Below are positions 22,905 through 31,804 of a DNA stretch of 64,000 bases, piece after piece. The notes below the pieces were generated by a model, which saw nothing but the letters and a program-made list of their open reading frames with translations, had not been told where the DNA came from and searched no databases. This DNA is from Zarea fungicola. Its lineage: Eukaryota; Ascomycota; Sordariomycetes; Hypocreales; Cordycipitaceae. Numbering within the stretch: position 1 is the stretch's first letter; each line of letters opens with the position of its first letter. Location: NCBI GenBank assembly GCA_900169235.1, contig FWCC01000080.1:203860-267859 (forward strand). Reading direction: 5' to 3'. Position numbers and translations under genes: made by a program.

Positions 22905-23935
22905 ATGTCATCAAAGAAACAGAGCCCATTGACGTTCTCGCCAGCTTCGGTGAGCGGCCACGAAGACAAGGTGTCGCCTCAAGATGCAGGCAATACAACA
23001 ACCCCTGCATCAGATTCTCAACTAGCACTTACGCCAGTGAAAAGTGTAGAGCCGGCTTACATTACTGGCATAAAGCTTTACATTACTGGCATAAAGCTTT
23101 ACATTACTGGCATAAAGCTTTTTCGTGGCCTTGTCGTTAGTCGCCTTTCTTATGCTCCTCGATGTTTCTATTGTTGGCACGGTAAGTATCCCATTGCGAC
23201 AAAACGCAAGGAGACGATGAAGCAGCATACAGGATATAATGAGTTGATACTGATACTCTCTACAGGCCATTCCTAGAATCACGAGCGACTTCCACTCCCT
23301 TAAAGATGCCGGCTGGTATGGTAGCGCATATCTGTTTGCCATCTGCTCTCTGCAGCCACTTGCTGGAAAGATCTACACATACTTTGACTCCAAAATTACA
23401 TTTCTCGGCTTCTTTGCCATATTTGAGGTTGGCTCTCTATTATGTGGCGTTGCAAAATCGTCCAAAATGCTCATCGCGAGCAGAGTCGTCGCCAGATTGG
23501 GCGGCGCTGGACTCATGAACGGTGCTCTTACCATCATCTCAGCTGCTGTGCCTTTATCCAAGCGACCGATGTATATGGATGCCATGATGGGCAGTATGTT
23601 TACTCCTTTCTGACTTCAGTCTATGATGGAAAACCAACTATTATTCTAGTTGCTCAAATGGGTGTTGTCTTTGGCCTGCTACTTGGCGGACCATTCACCG
23701 AAAATACCACTTGGCGCTGGTGCTTCTATACCAACTTACCCATTGGCGCTCTCGTTACTGTCCTGCTGTTTGCAAGTTCTATACCCTCTAGTAATGTCAA
23801 ACCCCGTGGGCAGCAACTCTTCCAGACCATCTATCACGAGCTCGACCTACCACTCTTTATCCTTTTCGCGCCATCTATTATTATGCTGCTGCTCGCACTG
23901 GAATGGGGTGGCAGTGCCTATCCGTGGAAAAGCGC
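22905..23935 (+). pseudogene. truncated MFS (DHA-type) efflux transporter
   Basis: ATG at 22905 (MSSKKQSPLTF) opens a polar N-terminus. At 23057-23119 a 21-bp unit encoding YITGIKL is present three times just before transmembrane helix 1. A one-base excess in the following T-run shifts the frame; read one base over, the expected LDVSIVGT follows, then a GTAAGT intron (23182-23265) and a good MFS core: AIPRITSDF, DAGWYGSAYL, the loop ARLGGAGLMNG. A second intron (GTATGT to CTAG, about 23594-23649) precedes GVVFGLLLGGPFTENTTWRWCF. After EWGGSAYPWKS the similarity ends, so roughly the C-terminal half of about 14 helices is missing. It is not expected to work. Confidence 0.72.
23057..23119 (+). 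repeat. 21-bp unit, three perfect tandem copies
   Basis: Units at 23057-23077, 23078-23098 and 23099-23119 are identical and each encode YITGIKL in frame. The repeat sits at the cytosolic edge of the first membrane helix of the MFS pseudogene. Perfect identity in otherwise decayed sequence points to recent slippage or duplication. Confidence 0.9.
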
Positions 23936-26900
23936 TCCTCATTTTCAATGCGATAAACGCCTTTCAAGTTCTATGCAAAAACGAACAAGCAGCGAGCCAC
24001 CCCTCCATATTGCCGCTGAATCCTTTTGCCAAAGGCACGTCAAATCTCCCCCCCGCGGGCTGTTCGCCGTCTATCAGACGCCTCTCTGACTCCAGTAGTT
24101 CCCCTATTACGCTTCTCCGACAAGGACACAGTCTCCAACGGCACAATAATGAAGAATGCACCGATATTGCGTTCAAGACTCTTGAGTACGAGACTGGGCA
24201 TATAGTGGACACTATATGTTCAAGGGATCAGACGCACGTCGATTTCCGTACGATGTTGGTATTTATTCCCAACTTATTGTTCAAGGCACTCAGCACGCTC
24301 ATGCAAGAGTCAGAAAATAAGTGTCCTCAAAGCAGAATTGAACTAGATAAGCACAAGATGGCTTGCTGCAAGTATGATTACCATAGTCTCTACTCTGCGT
24401 TGTTTACTAACAGAAAAGCAGAGCGCTATCTTACGATGCTGGGAATGTAATCGCATCGAAGAGCCTGGCGATAACAAGTCCAATTATTTTTATAATGCCA
24501 CCAATGCTACCTTTTACAGCTATCTACCGTCATTGACGCAGTGTTTTTCTCTTTACTGGCAATCTTTGGATTGCGAGTGCTCAATGCAGGACATGGTTGT
24601 ATCTTGGCATATCGTACCGAAGCCATAGGTGATGCCAAACAATAGTAAACTACATTTACTTGCCTGGTCCAGATTCCAAAGTCTTCAGTCTTCCTACTTC
24701 AGCCAGCTTCGGTCGGCTTCATTGGAGGTGATGACATAATTCAGCGACAAACTGATGAATTTCATATGGAAGGCTACCCCGATGCTCGGCAAGCTTACAC
24801 TGATTGTCGCCTTGCTGTTTTGAGCGTGGAAGTACACACCTTGCGGGGCCTATACAACCCATAGAATAAAAGCAAGAAGGCACCACTTCATTGTGCCGGC
24901 AGATGAACTTGAAGAGGCCATCAGATTGCCAGTATATCTTGCTTGAGACTGTTTTGCCTTTGTCCCAATGACCAACATCGGTGTCAAGGCTGTCATTTAT
25001 ACAAGACCAATTGAGGATAGCATCCACTCTCTAAACAAGAGGTCTTGATACAGTCTATATTTGACTGCCAACTGAGGCAACTTCTGAACATGGCCAAATT
25101 ACATCGCCGGATAAGAGACAAAGCAGCAAAGCCACAAGCCCACCAAAATAGACCATGCTAAAGAAGTAAACGTCTTGGGAGTGTATTTTTCTTCAAGTTG
25201 CGCCGCGTTTTTGCAAGCACCAGCATCACGAAACAAATTCATACTTTAGGGTGCGGGCGAAGGTGCGGGCGAGGGTGCGGGTGCCATGTATTGGCAGTTA
25301 GATCTTTGCTGGGATCAAAACAAGGAAGCCAGTCGCTAGTGATACATTCCTGATACCAACTAAGTTCAAGAACGTTGTCAATAATTTAAACTGAACCAGG
25401 CATTTATTGTATTATAGCAGCTACTCCTGGTTTAGTGGGTAGAGCAGTGTTGGCTACTTTTTCGTTTCTTCGCTTCACTACTGTACTATGCGTCACAATT
25501 GATCTGTCCCATAATTGTTTGGCTGACGTATGCTCTGTGAGTGCAACTGAAAGAAGGTCTGCTCAACATGCAGTTGGAGTACAAGAAATTTGACATTGAT
25601 GTTGAAGCAGAATAACTGGAAAATCAGATATATCTGATTGAAATTGGATATATTAATAGCAAGACGCTGATTTTGTGAACTACAGTCACAGATGAATAAG
25701 CGTACTGGCGCAGCTTCCCGTCAATTTGGGAGTCTCAACATTGCTCAATTGTGCCGTGCTTTTCGCACCGAAATGCAACGATAAGTGGATTATGCCACTC
25801 AGGTATCAATCCATGGTATCTGAACTGGCTGTTCTGTTTTGTGCAAATCTCTGAACCAAGAGTTGACGCTGTCGGCACCCGGCCCGATACCAAGCCGAAT
25901 AGGCGGTCAAAGCTTCAAGAGGATCTTTTGGCATATGGGTCATGCAAAGGTTCTACATGAAAGTTCTTTTACCATGGCCAGTTCAGTTTATTTGTTGCGG
26001 GCCTGCCGTTGCGACTTGATTCCGGTCAGACCCTTACTCCATGGCATAAACCCGCACCGCCGCCTTCCTATCCTATCCTACGCTTTTTGCGTTTCTGTAG
26101 CTAGTTTATTTTATACCCACAGCGTCAGCTGAGGCGGGACGCACGTTTTAATGGGGCACGGTGAACGATGTCCGGTAGATGCCGGCTCTCACCAGAGAGG
26201 GTCAGTAGTTCGTCTAGAGCGGCAGGGATGCGATATGGTACAGTGGGCCGTATAATACATAGACCGCTTTTACGGCGCGGTAGCCGCGGAATTTTTGGAT
26301 CAACCATGAATTTATTGGCATGATTCAGTAATTAATTACATCATTGCCCGGAAACAAGTGCTAGTGTTGCTGCCTGCCAACTTCGCACTTACAAGCCGAG
26401 TTGCCTTCTCTCGTGGGCTGGGAAACTCCATTTCATATGGCTCACATTCTATTGGTGTGCAGTGACTAATATTGTTAGTCTCGTTTAGGCACCAGGCTCG
26501 TTCATCTCGGGTCCCGAGCCGTATCAAGTGGAGGGGGTTCGGCCTAAACCCATGCCTTGAGCCCCAGTTCCACGAACTCAAGCATAATCACCAGGCCAGC
26601 CCCTCGCTCCACAACCTCGCAACTCGCAACCATGTGTAGAACCGTGCAGGATCCGCGGCGTGGAGATTTGGGTACCATAGCAGGGAGTAGTTTATCATCT
26701 TGGTTTAGAACTGGCGGCTATTGAATATTTAGCGTTACGAAGCATGCCCACACTGCTACCTGGACTTAAGTATGACATCGTCGAAATTTGAGTGGGAGCA
26801 CACGTATTGCGACTGTTTGAAGAGAAGAATGTATTTAAATTTGTGAATGAAATGTGTGAAGATTGATGCATTCATTCTCCGACTAGCTAAGCATATTATC

Positions 26901-27036
26901 CATACTCTGCGTGGGATCACACGTTTACGGAAAGACGAACCAGCAGATCGAAAAGCTGCGTTGATATTCCATGATTCACAACTAATACGGTAATATTGTA
27001 TCTTTAACACTTCCAATAAGCGGAAGATTTGACTGA
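23936..27036. other. gene-poor region downstream of the MFS relic
   Basis: An open frame at about 24100-24450 has no recognisable domain. A 12-bp G/C-rich tandem repeat (GGTGCGGGCGA-like, three copies) lies near 25250-25285. A tRNA-like D-arm string near 25435 has no supporting acceptor stem. I see no supported gene. Confidence 0.4.
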
Positions 27037-27480
27037 TTACCAGAATCGGTTGTGGGGGTCGACCTTGTGAGGGTCGACAGCTCTGGCCTCGCTTGCCTGT
27101 CCTTCTTCCTTCTTCCAGAAGCGGTTGTGGGGGTCAACCTTGTGAGGGTCGACAAAGGAATCCTCGTGCACCTTGGCCTCCTCCTTCTTCCAGAAGCGGT
27201 TGTGAGGGTCAACCTTGTGAGGGTCGACAACTCTGGCCTCGCTTGCCTGTCCTTCTTCCTTCTTCCAGAAACGGTTGTGGGGGTCAACCTTGTGAGGGTC
27301 GACAAAGGAATCCTCGTGCACCTTGGCCTCCTCCTTCTTCCAGAAGCGGTTGTGGGGGTCAACCTTGTGAGGATCGACAAAGGAATCCTCGTGTACCTTG
27401 GCCTCCTCCTTCTTCCAGAAACGGTTGTGAGGGTCAACCTTGTGAGGATCAACGAAGCTATCTTGGATTGGCTCAATGGC
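27037..27480 (-). repeat. 75-bp coding tandem repeat
   Basis: Five full 75-bp units plus a partial one encode the identical VDPHKVDPHNRFW segments and their linkers. Units differ by a few substitutions, mostly synonymous or in the linker (AKVHEDSF versus GQASEAR). The identity of the peptide segment across all copies, with the variation confined to linkers, indicates selection on the segment or recent homogenisation. Confidence 0.92.
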
Positions 27481-27537
27481 GAGGGCAGCAGCACTGCCCA
27501 AACCGGCGAGGACGAAAAGAGATGAAGAGAATTTCAT
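27037..27537 (-). CDS. repeat-containing RiPP precursor peptide (dikaritin-type candidate)
   Basis: An intronless gene of 166 aa. Residues 1-20 (MKFSSSLFVLAGLGSAAALA) are a clear signal peptide. After a short IEPIQ leader the protein is made of 25-residue units. The 13-residue segment VDPHKVDPHNRFW occurs six times, identically, at residues 29-41, 54-66, 79-91, 104-116, 129-141 and 154-166. Five copies are followed by KKEE, a Kex2-type dibasic site plus acidic residues; the sixth ends at the stop codon. Two linker types alternate: KKEE-AKVHE-DSF (units 1, 2, 4) and KKEE-GQASE-AR(V/A) (units 3, 5). Signal peptide, identical cores and Kex2 sites are the known design of dikaritin precursors such as UstA and of other kexin-processed repeat proteins. 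The divergent DUF3328 gene 1.1 kb away favours a cyclised RiPP. Exact core borders and product are unknown. Confidence 0.85.
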   Translation of the reverse strand: MKFSSSLFVLAGLGSAAALAIEPIQDSFVDPHKVDPHNRFWKKEEAKVHEDSFVDPHKVDPHNRFWKKEEAKVHEDSFVDPHKVDPHNRFWKKEEGQASEARVVDPHKVDPHNRFWKKEEAKVHEDSFVDPHKVDPHNRFWKKEEGQASEARAVDPHKVDPHNRFW

Positions 27538-27630
27538 ATTGGAGTCGAGTTCGAGCGTTAATTGCTCGAATTTTGGGTTTGATAATTGATTTTAATGGTG
27601 TGAGTTGTCTTTTTTCAAAGTGAATGCAAC

Positions 27631-27656
27631 CACGTGGATTACACCTGCTTTATATA
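27631..27656 (-). promoter_or_regulatory. CACGTG box and TATA box upstream of the precursor gene
   Basis: On the minus strand TATATAAA (plus-strand 27649-27656) lies about 112 bp before the precursor ATG, a usual distance for a fungal TATA promoter. A perfect CACGTG palindrome (27631-27636), a bHLH-type site, lies between it and the gene. Use of either site is inferred. Confidence 0.5.
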
Positions 27657-28641
27657 GTCAAAATAATCCATGATTCCATTCAAGCTATGCTTCCTAATGG
27701 AACTTTTGTTGCTTTTCTTGCTCACGGTTTGTTCATGAGCTTTTCAATGGGTCTTGAAGCCACAGTTTTGTACTAATATCTTACGTCGTCAACAGGCTTC
27801 TCATTCCATTCCATGCGTAGAGAGCTGGTTCTTGAAGTCAAAGAGGAACTCCAAGCCCATCGGCAGTACTCCGTATCAGTCTGTCAACTGGAGAACTGGG
27901 GTCATGTACCGGTTCCCCACGCGGTACGGTCGACCAGTGGAGATTGGGTTGCTATTCCTGCTACTGGGTTTCCCGCAAACCAGACCGCGCGACTATTAAA
28001 AAGGAAGCTACAAACCCAAGGCTAGGTCAGAGAAGGAAGGCAGTTATGGGTGGGACATTGAATGGGGAAGCTAAGCCTACATGCGTAATAGATGGCGTGC
28101 GTTTCCCGAAAAGTGGGCGGCAAGCTCGGCCTTCGTCATATGGCACCGTTGTACGGGCGAAGCGTAAAACTTGCGTTGCGGACCGGCAAAACTTTATCAG
28201 ACGCCCAAATTACAAAACACCTTCCGTTCCTGACACTAGCAATCTGACCGTTCTATACCGCTTTAGGTTCTGAATCATACGGTAACTGGAGAAGCTCCCC
28301 GATAAACGGTTACAATTTTCAAAATAAGAGTATCAAAGGACCTTTTGTTCACGGGACTGCTTAGAGATTCCAATCCGCCACAATTCCACAGACTACTGTG
28401 GCATTGTAATCCCTCCTGTTATCAGTCTCGACTCTCATACTCTTCCCTGAGTGGATATGATGCACGACGTGGCGGGGTGGCTTACTGTTATTGCATATTA
28501 CAAAGCGGAACCTTTCCAACAACTAATCAATGGAGAAGCTATTAAGTAGACGCCAGCGTGCATTCTACAAGCATTGCTCTCTACCAATTGCGTGACGGAA
28601 CGTGCTGTGGGCAAGCGCGTTCACTTCCATTCGTCTTGAAA
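27657..28641. other. divergent intergenic region between precursor and DUF3328 genes
   Basis: Nearly 1 kb separates the two divergent start regions and presumably contains the regulatory sequence of both. Open frames at 27754-28273 on the plus strand have no domain similarity I can recognise and I do not call them. Confidence 0.45.
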
Positions 28642-29674
28642 ATGCTAAAGAATTCCGTTTCCAAGTATTTTGACAATGCCAAAGCAGGAGATTATAGCCC
28701 ACTGCAGTACCAGGATGCCCATGTGAACGATGAGATCTCTGGGCAGGGTCATAGCTCACACAACATCACAAGGCAAAAGTCTTGGAGCAAGTGGATGTCT
28801 ATCAGCTTTACTGTACTCCCCTGGATGCTATCGGCTTTGCTAGCTTGCATTATTGTGCACTATCACACTCATGGCGGCGACAGATTTCATCAGCACAAGT
28901 TGTACGCTTCTCAACTGACCTACTCGCCAGCGCAAGACGTGATTGAATACGAACTGAAAATGTATCATTCAGGCATTAGCGAAGCTCCAGTCGAGTTTCA
29001 AGGACCTCCATCGAAGGAACTTGATCAAGCATGGGACTCGTTATATAACTGTTAGTTTAATCCTGCGTCTGTTTTCCATTATTAAAAGCTAATACATCCT
29101 AGTTGGCATATCGACAGTCTCAAAGTCAGAAGCCAAGCTCATGACGAACTACACGTCGCCGGTCCCAAACCACGAGGACAGACATATTATGGAGCTTGAT
29201 GTATTTCACCAACTCCACTGCTTGGTAAGGACATTGCAAAATCACATCTGTTCATTAATTAACGGCTGTCTCTAGAACATGTTCCGTAAGGCACTCACTC
29301 CCATCTACCTTCAAGACTGGGAGCCAGTCAGGGACCCAGATATCTCAAAAGACAATTGGACTATCCCAGCGTGGCCATTTGACGAACTTGAGAAAAACCG
29401 GGTTGAGCACGGGATAAATCCATGGCACATTGGTCACTGCCTGGAGAGCATTCGGCAGTCACTCATGTGCCATGCAGACGTCACCCCTGCCGTATGGCAC
29501 TGGGATAAGTCGGCGTCAAACCCAACTCGAAACAAGCCTTGGCTTACGGTGCCACATACCTGTCGCAACTTTGATCGTATTCGAGATTGGGGTTTGAAAC
29601 ACAAGCTGCAGTGGGACTTTGACTATGAAGTAAGGCTGCCTGAAGACTTTGAGGTGCCCACGTATCCAGGGTGA
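28642..29674 (+). CDS. DUF3328 / UstYa-UstYb-like oxidative cyclase
   Basis: Three exons (28642-29050, 29103-29224, 29276-29674; phases agree) give 309 aa. One membrane helix (about residues 52-74, FTVLPWMLSALLACIIV) anchors the protein; a polar cytosolic N-terminus precedes it. The lumenal domain has ELDQAWDSLYN, then the two HxxHC motifs that define the family: HQLHC (172-176) and HIGHC (228-232), with SIRQSLMCHADVTP after the second. UstYa-family proteins are copper-dependent oxidases that install macrocycles or modify side chains in fungal RiPPs (ustiloxin, phomopsin, asperipin, victorin). The gene faces the repeat precursor head-to-head, which makes that peptide the likely substrate. The family also works in some non-RiPP pathways, so the pairing is the key argument. 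Confidence 0.9.
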
Positions 29675-29977
29675 GGGAGATGAAGGAGGAGATGTTGGAA
29701 TAGCTTGGAAGAATTATTCGTTAATTCGAAGGCGATATTACACCCTTTAGCATCAGGCTTAACGTTGCAGGCGTGATACACCTTACATCAAGGTTGGCTT
29801 GGACCAGGACGTAGCTCACGTGCATGGCGTAAGCAAAAACTGCGCACTCGAGCAAGGGTATTCTTCGCACCGTCCCGGTTCCTAGGCAGCACTTTGCACT
29901 CATGTAATGACATCAGTCACAATGCAGATAATCAAAGCCTCGAAATAATTTAAGCCATCATTGTACAGCTTCTAAAC

Positions 29978-31033
29978 ATGCCGCACCCAGCGCTATTTGC
30001 ACCGGATATTCTTCTTGACATCTTTCTCAGACTCCCGCAACAGGACTTACTTCTGGTGCAAAGAGTTTGCCGTATGTGGCACGAATTCATCTCAGACAGT
30101 CATGCTCTCCAGGTCGCGCTCTTCTTTCAACCAGACGCAGATACAAGTACACAGCGGCCGAGCGACAATGAGGTGGTGCTGAACCCGCTCCTGAGAGCAC
30201 GTTTCCCTTCCTTCTTCGAGCTTTCTTCAAGAGTTCCGAGACAGCATGCCTGGCTTCTAGGTCCCTGGTTTGACTCACACTGGGCTGAGAGCCTTCATTC
30301 ATCACCATCCAGTGCGGATGCCAACCCAGACTCTGCTGGCGCTCCCTCCACAGTGGGAGAGAGCCGAGATGCGCGGTACCCAGAGCTCGATCAGCAGCGG
30401 TCCGACGCATACAGGCGACGCGGTGCAAGCTGGCGGAGGATGATTCCGTGTCGCCCAGCGCCGAGGCAGCTGCAGGTTCAGCAGCATCGTCGGCGCGTGG
30501 GACCGCGTTCGGCGGCAAGGCATGCAACCTTTTACAAGATGGACTTTGAAAACTGTGGCGGAGGCGGAGCTGCCAGTCACGACGGTGACTCTGCTGCTGC
30601 GGAAGCCAGCGGGAGCGTACATGTGCGTCATCTCACATTTGGGCTCATTTACGATGTAGCAGATTCCACCTTTTTTCACCGTATACCATACCCGGCATAC
30701 AGTATAACTTTCGACTATAGTTTCAAGGACCGAGTCTCCTCGCTGCCCATGCTGCCTGCCTTCGTTTCTGGGCCGTCACAAACCCGCATGACGGTAGAGG
30801 AGAGACTGAAGGGGACCAAGGCACAAGGATATAGTGCTCCGGAACAGCTACAAAAGGAGCTTCAAGAAGGCAAATTAGGTGGCAACGGAACGCTCGTCAT
30901 GCATCTATCAGGAGATATGCTCTCCATAACCGGGCACCGGCGATCGCCATACCAGGGACAATTTACAGTCGAAGAGCCCTATGCTGTAGATCAAATCGAT
31001 TGGACCGATAAATTTGATTACATCTGTACATGA
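29978..31033 (+). CDS. F-box domain protein
   Basis: An intronless frame of 351 aa with ATG at 29978. Residues 8-50 (FAPDILLDIFLRLPQQDLL followed by VQRVCRMWHEFI) form a typical N-terminal F-box, which recruits target proteins to SCF ubiquitin ligases through Skp1. The middle has the fungal pattern ASWRRMIPCRPAPRQL and FYKMDF seen in many ascomycete F-box proteins. Residues 100-190 are unusually rich in Ser, Arg and Ala with weak family match, so a compensated frameshift there cannot be excluded. It starts 303 bp after the DUF3328 stop on the same strand. Nothing shows that it belongs to the peptide pathway. Confidence 0.8.
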   Translation: MPHPALFAPDILLDIFLRLPQQDLLLVQRVCRMWHEFISDSHALQVALFFQPDADTSTQRPSDNEVVLNPLLRARFPSFFELSSRVPRQHAWLLGPWFDSHWAESLHSSPSSADANPDSAGAPSTVGESRDARYPELDQQRSDAYRRRGASWRRMIPCRPAPRQLQVQQHRRRVGPRSAARHATFYKMDFENCGGGGAASHDGDSAAAEASGSVHVRHLTFGLIYDVADSTFFHRIPYPAYSITFDYSFKDRVSSLPMLPAFVSGPSQTRMTVEERLKGTKAQGYSAPEQLQKELQEGKLGGNGTLVMHLSGDMLSITGHRRSPYQGQFTVEEPYAVDQIDWTDKFDYICT

Positions 31034-31804
31034 AGTCAAAAAAACGGCTATGTGGCAGCTACTGCTGCGGCGGCACCACATCGTGCGGCAAATTCTGCAC
31101 TGCTGCGAGGAGAAAGACCCTGTTTGGATTCTTACGCAAGCTCGCAGGGGCGCACGTCAGCTGGGAGAATGCACGTAAAGAACGCGGCATGGTTGGCTCA
31201 TGATCATATCACTGCTCGAATTTCACCATTGATTATTTTCATCTTCTTCACTGTCATATTAGAAAGTCATGCCTCCCAAGGGAACGTAATGTACCGCGGC
31301 AAAAGATATCAGATGTTGTCAAGGCCGCTACATACTATACCCGAGTGGATATGGAGATTCATATACGTGTTTAGCCAATCAATTACTTATTAAAACGGGT
31401 ATTGGCAGTCAGAAGTGCACAGAGTACCTACCAACCGAGGTCACATTGCTTTTGGCCGTTGGTAAACAAGTAAATGTCTAATAGCTCGGCCTCGAAGCCG
31501 TAGTAGAGAAGGCAGGACGCGCTGCATGCAGGACAGAAACGGTTTTGATCAACGTTTTTTATAAAGCTTTATATACAATATTATTATTACAGACTAATCA
31601 GTTATGTCCAAGCATTTGCGCAACTTGCATGAACGGTTTAGTCAAGCACTTGAATTGAGATGACTCTGTGCCTGAGATGGGCTGTTGCTACTGTTGCGTC
31701 TGACAGGCCAAGGTCCCCGAGTGAGGTGCATCCTGCGATCCGACTACTGGCGGCGAGGTGTGCGGAATGTTATGGGTATTCTTATGGCATCAACATCAAC
31801 CATC
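31034..31804. other. 3'-side intergenic region
   Basis: Lies between the F-box gene and the convergent Zn2Cys6 regulator. No gene is supported; an AT-rich patch at 31556-31600 may carry termination signals for both genes. Confidence 0.4.

Noticed and set aside
24719..25027. 102-codon minus-strand frame
   Set aside because: It starts at a non-ATG codon, has no signal peptide or domain, and lies in AT-rich decayed DNA.
25426..25500. tRNA-like D-arm string (GGTTTAGTGGGTAGAGCA)
   Set aside because: No matching acceptor stem, anticodon arm or T-loop could be paired.
27037..27537. Alpha-factor-type mating pheromone precursor
   Set aside because: Repeats and Kex2 sites fit, but the segment has no Cys and none of the W-C-x-G-x-P-C-W type pattern of Pezizomycotina alpha pheromones. 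The adjacent DUF3328 gene fits a RiPP better.
27052..27623. Long repetitive open frames on the plus strand and in a second minus frame over the precursor
   Set aside because: They are shadows of the 75-bp tandem repeat (a multiple of three keeps all frames open). Only the minus frame 27037-27537 has a signal peptide and Kex2 sites.
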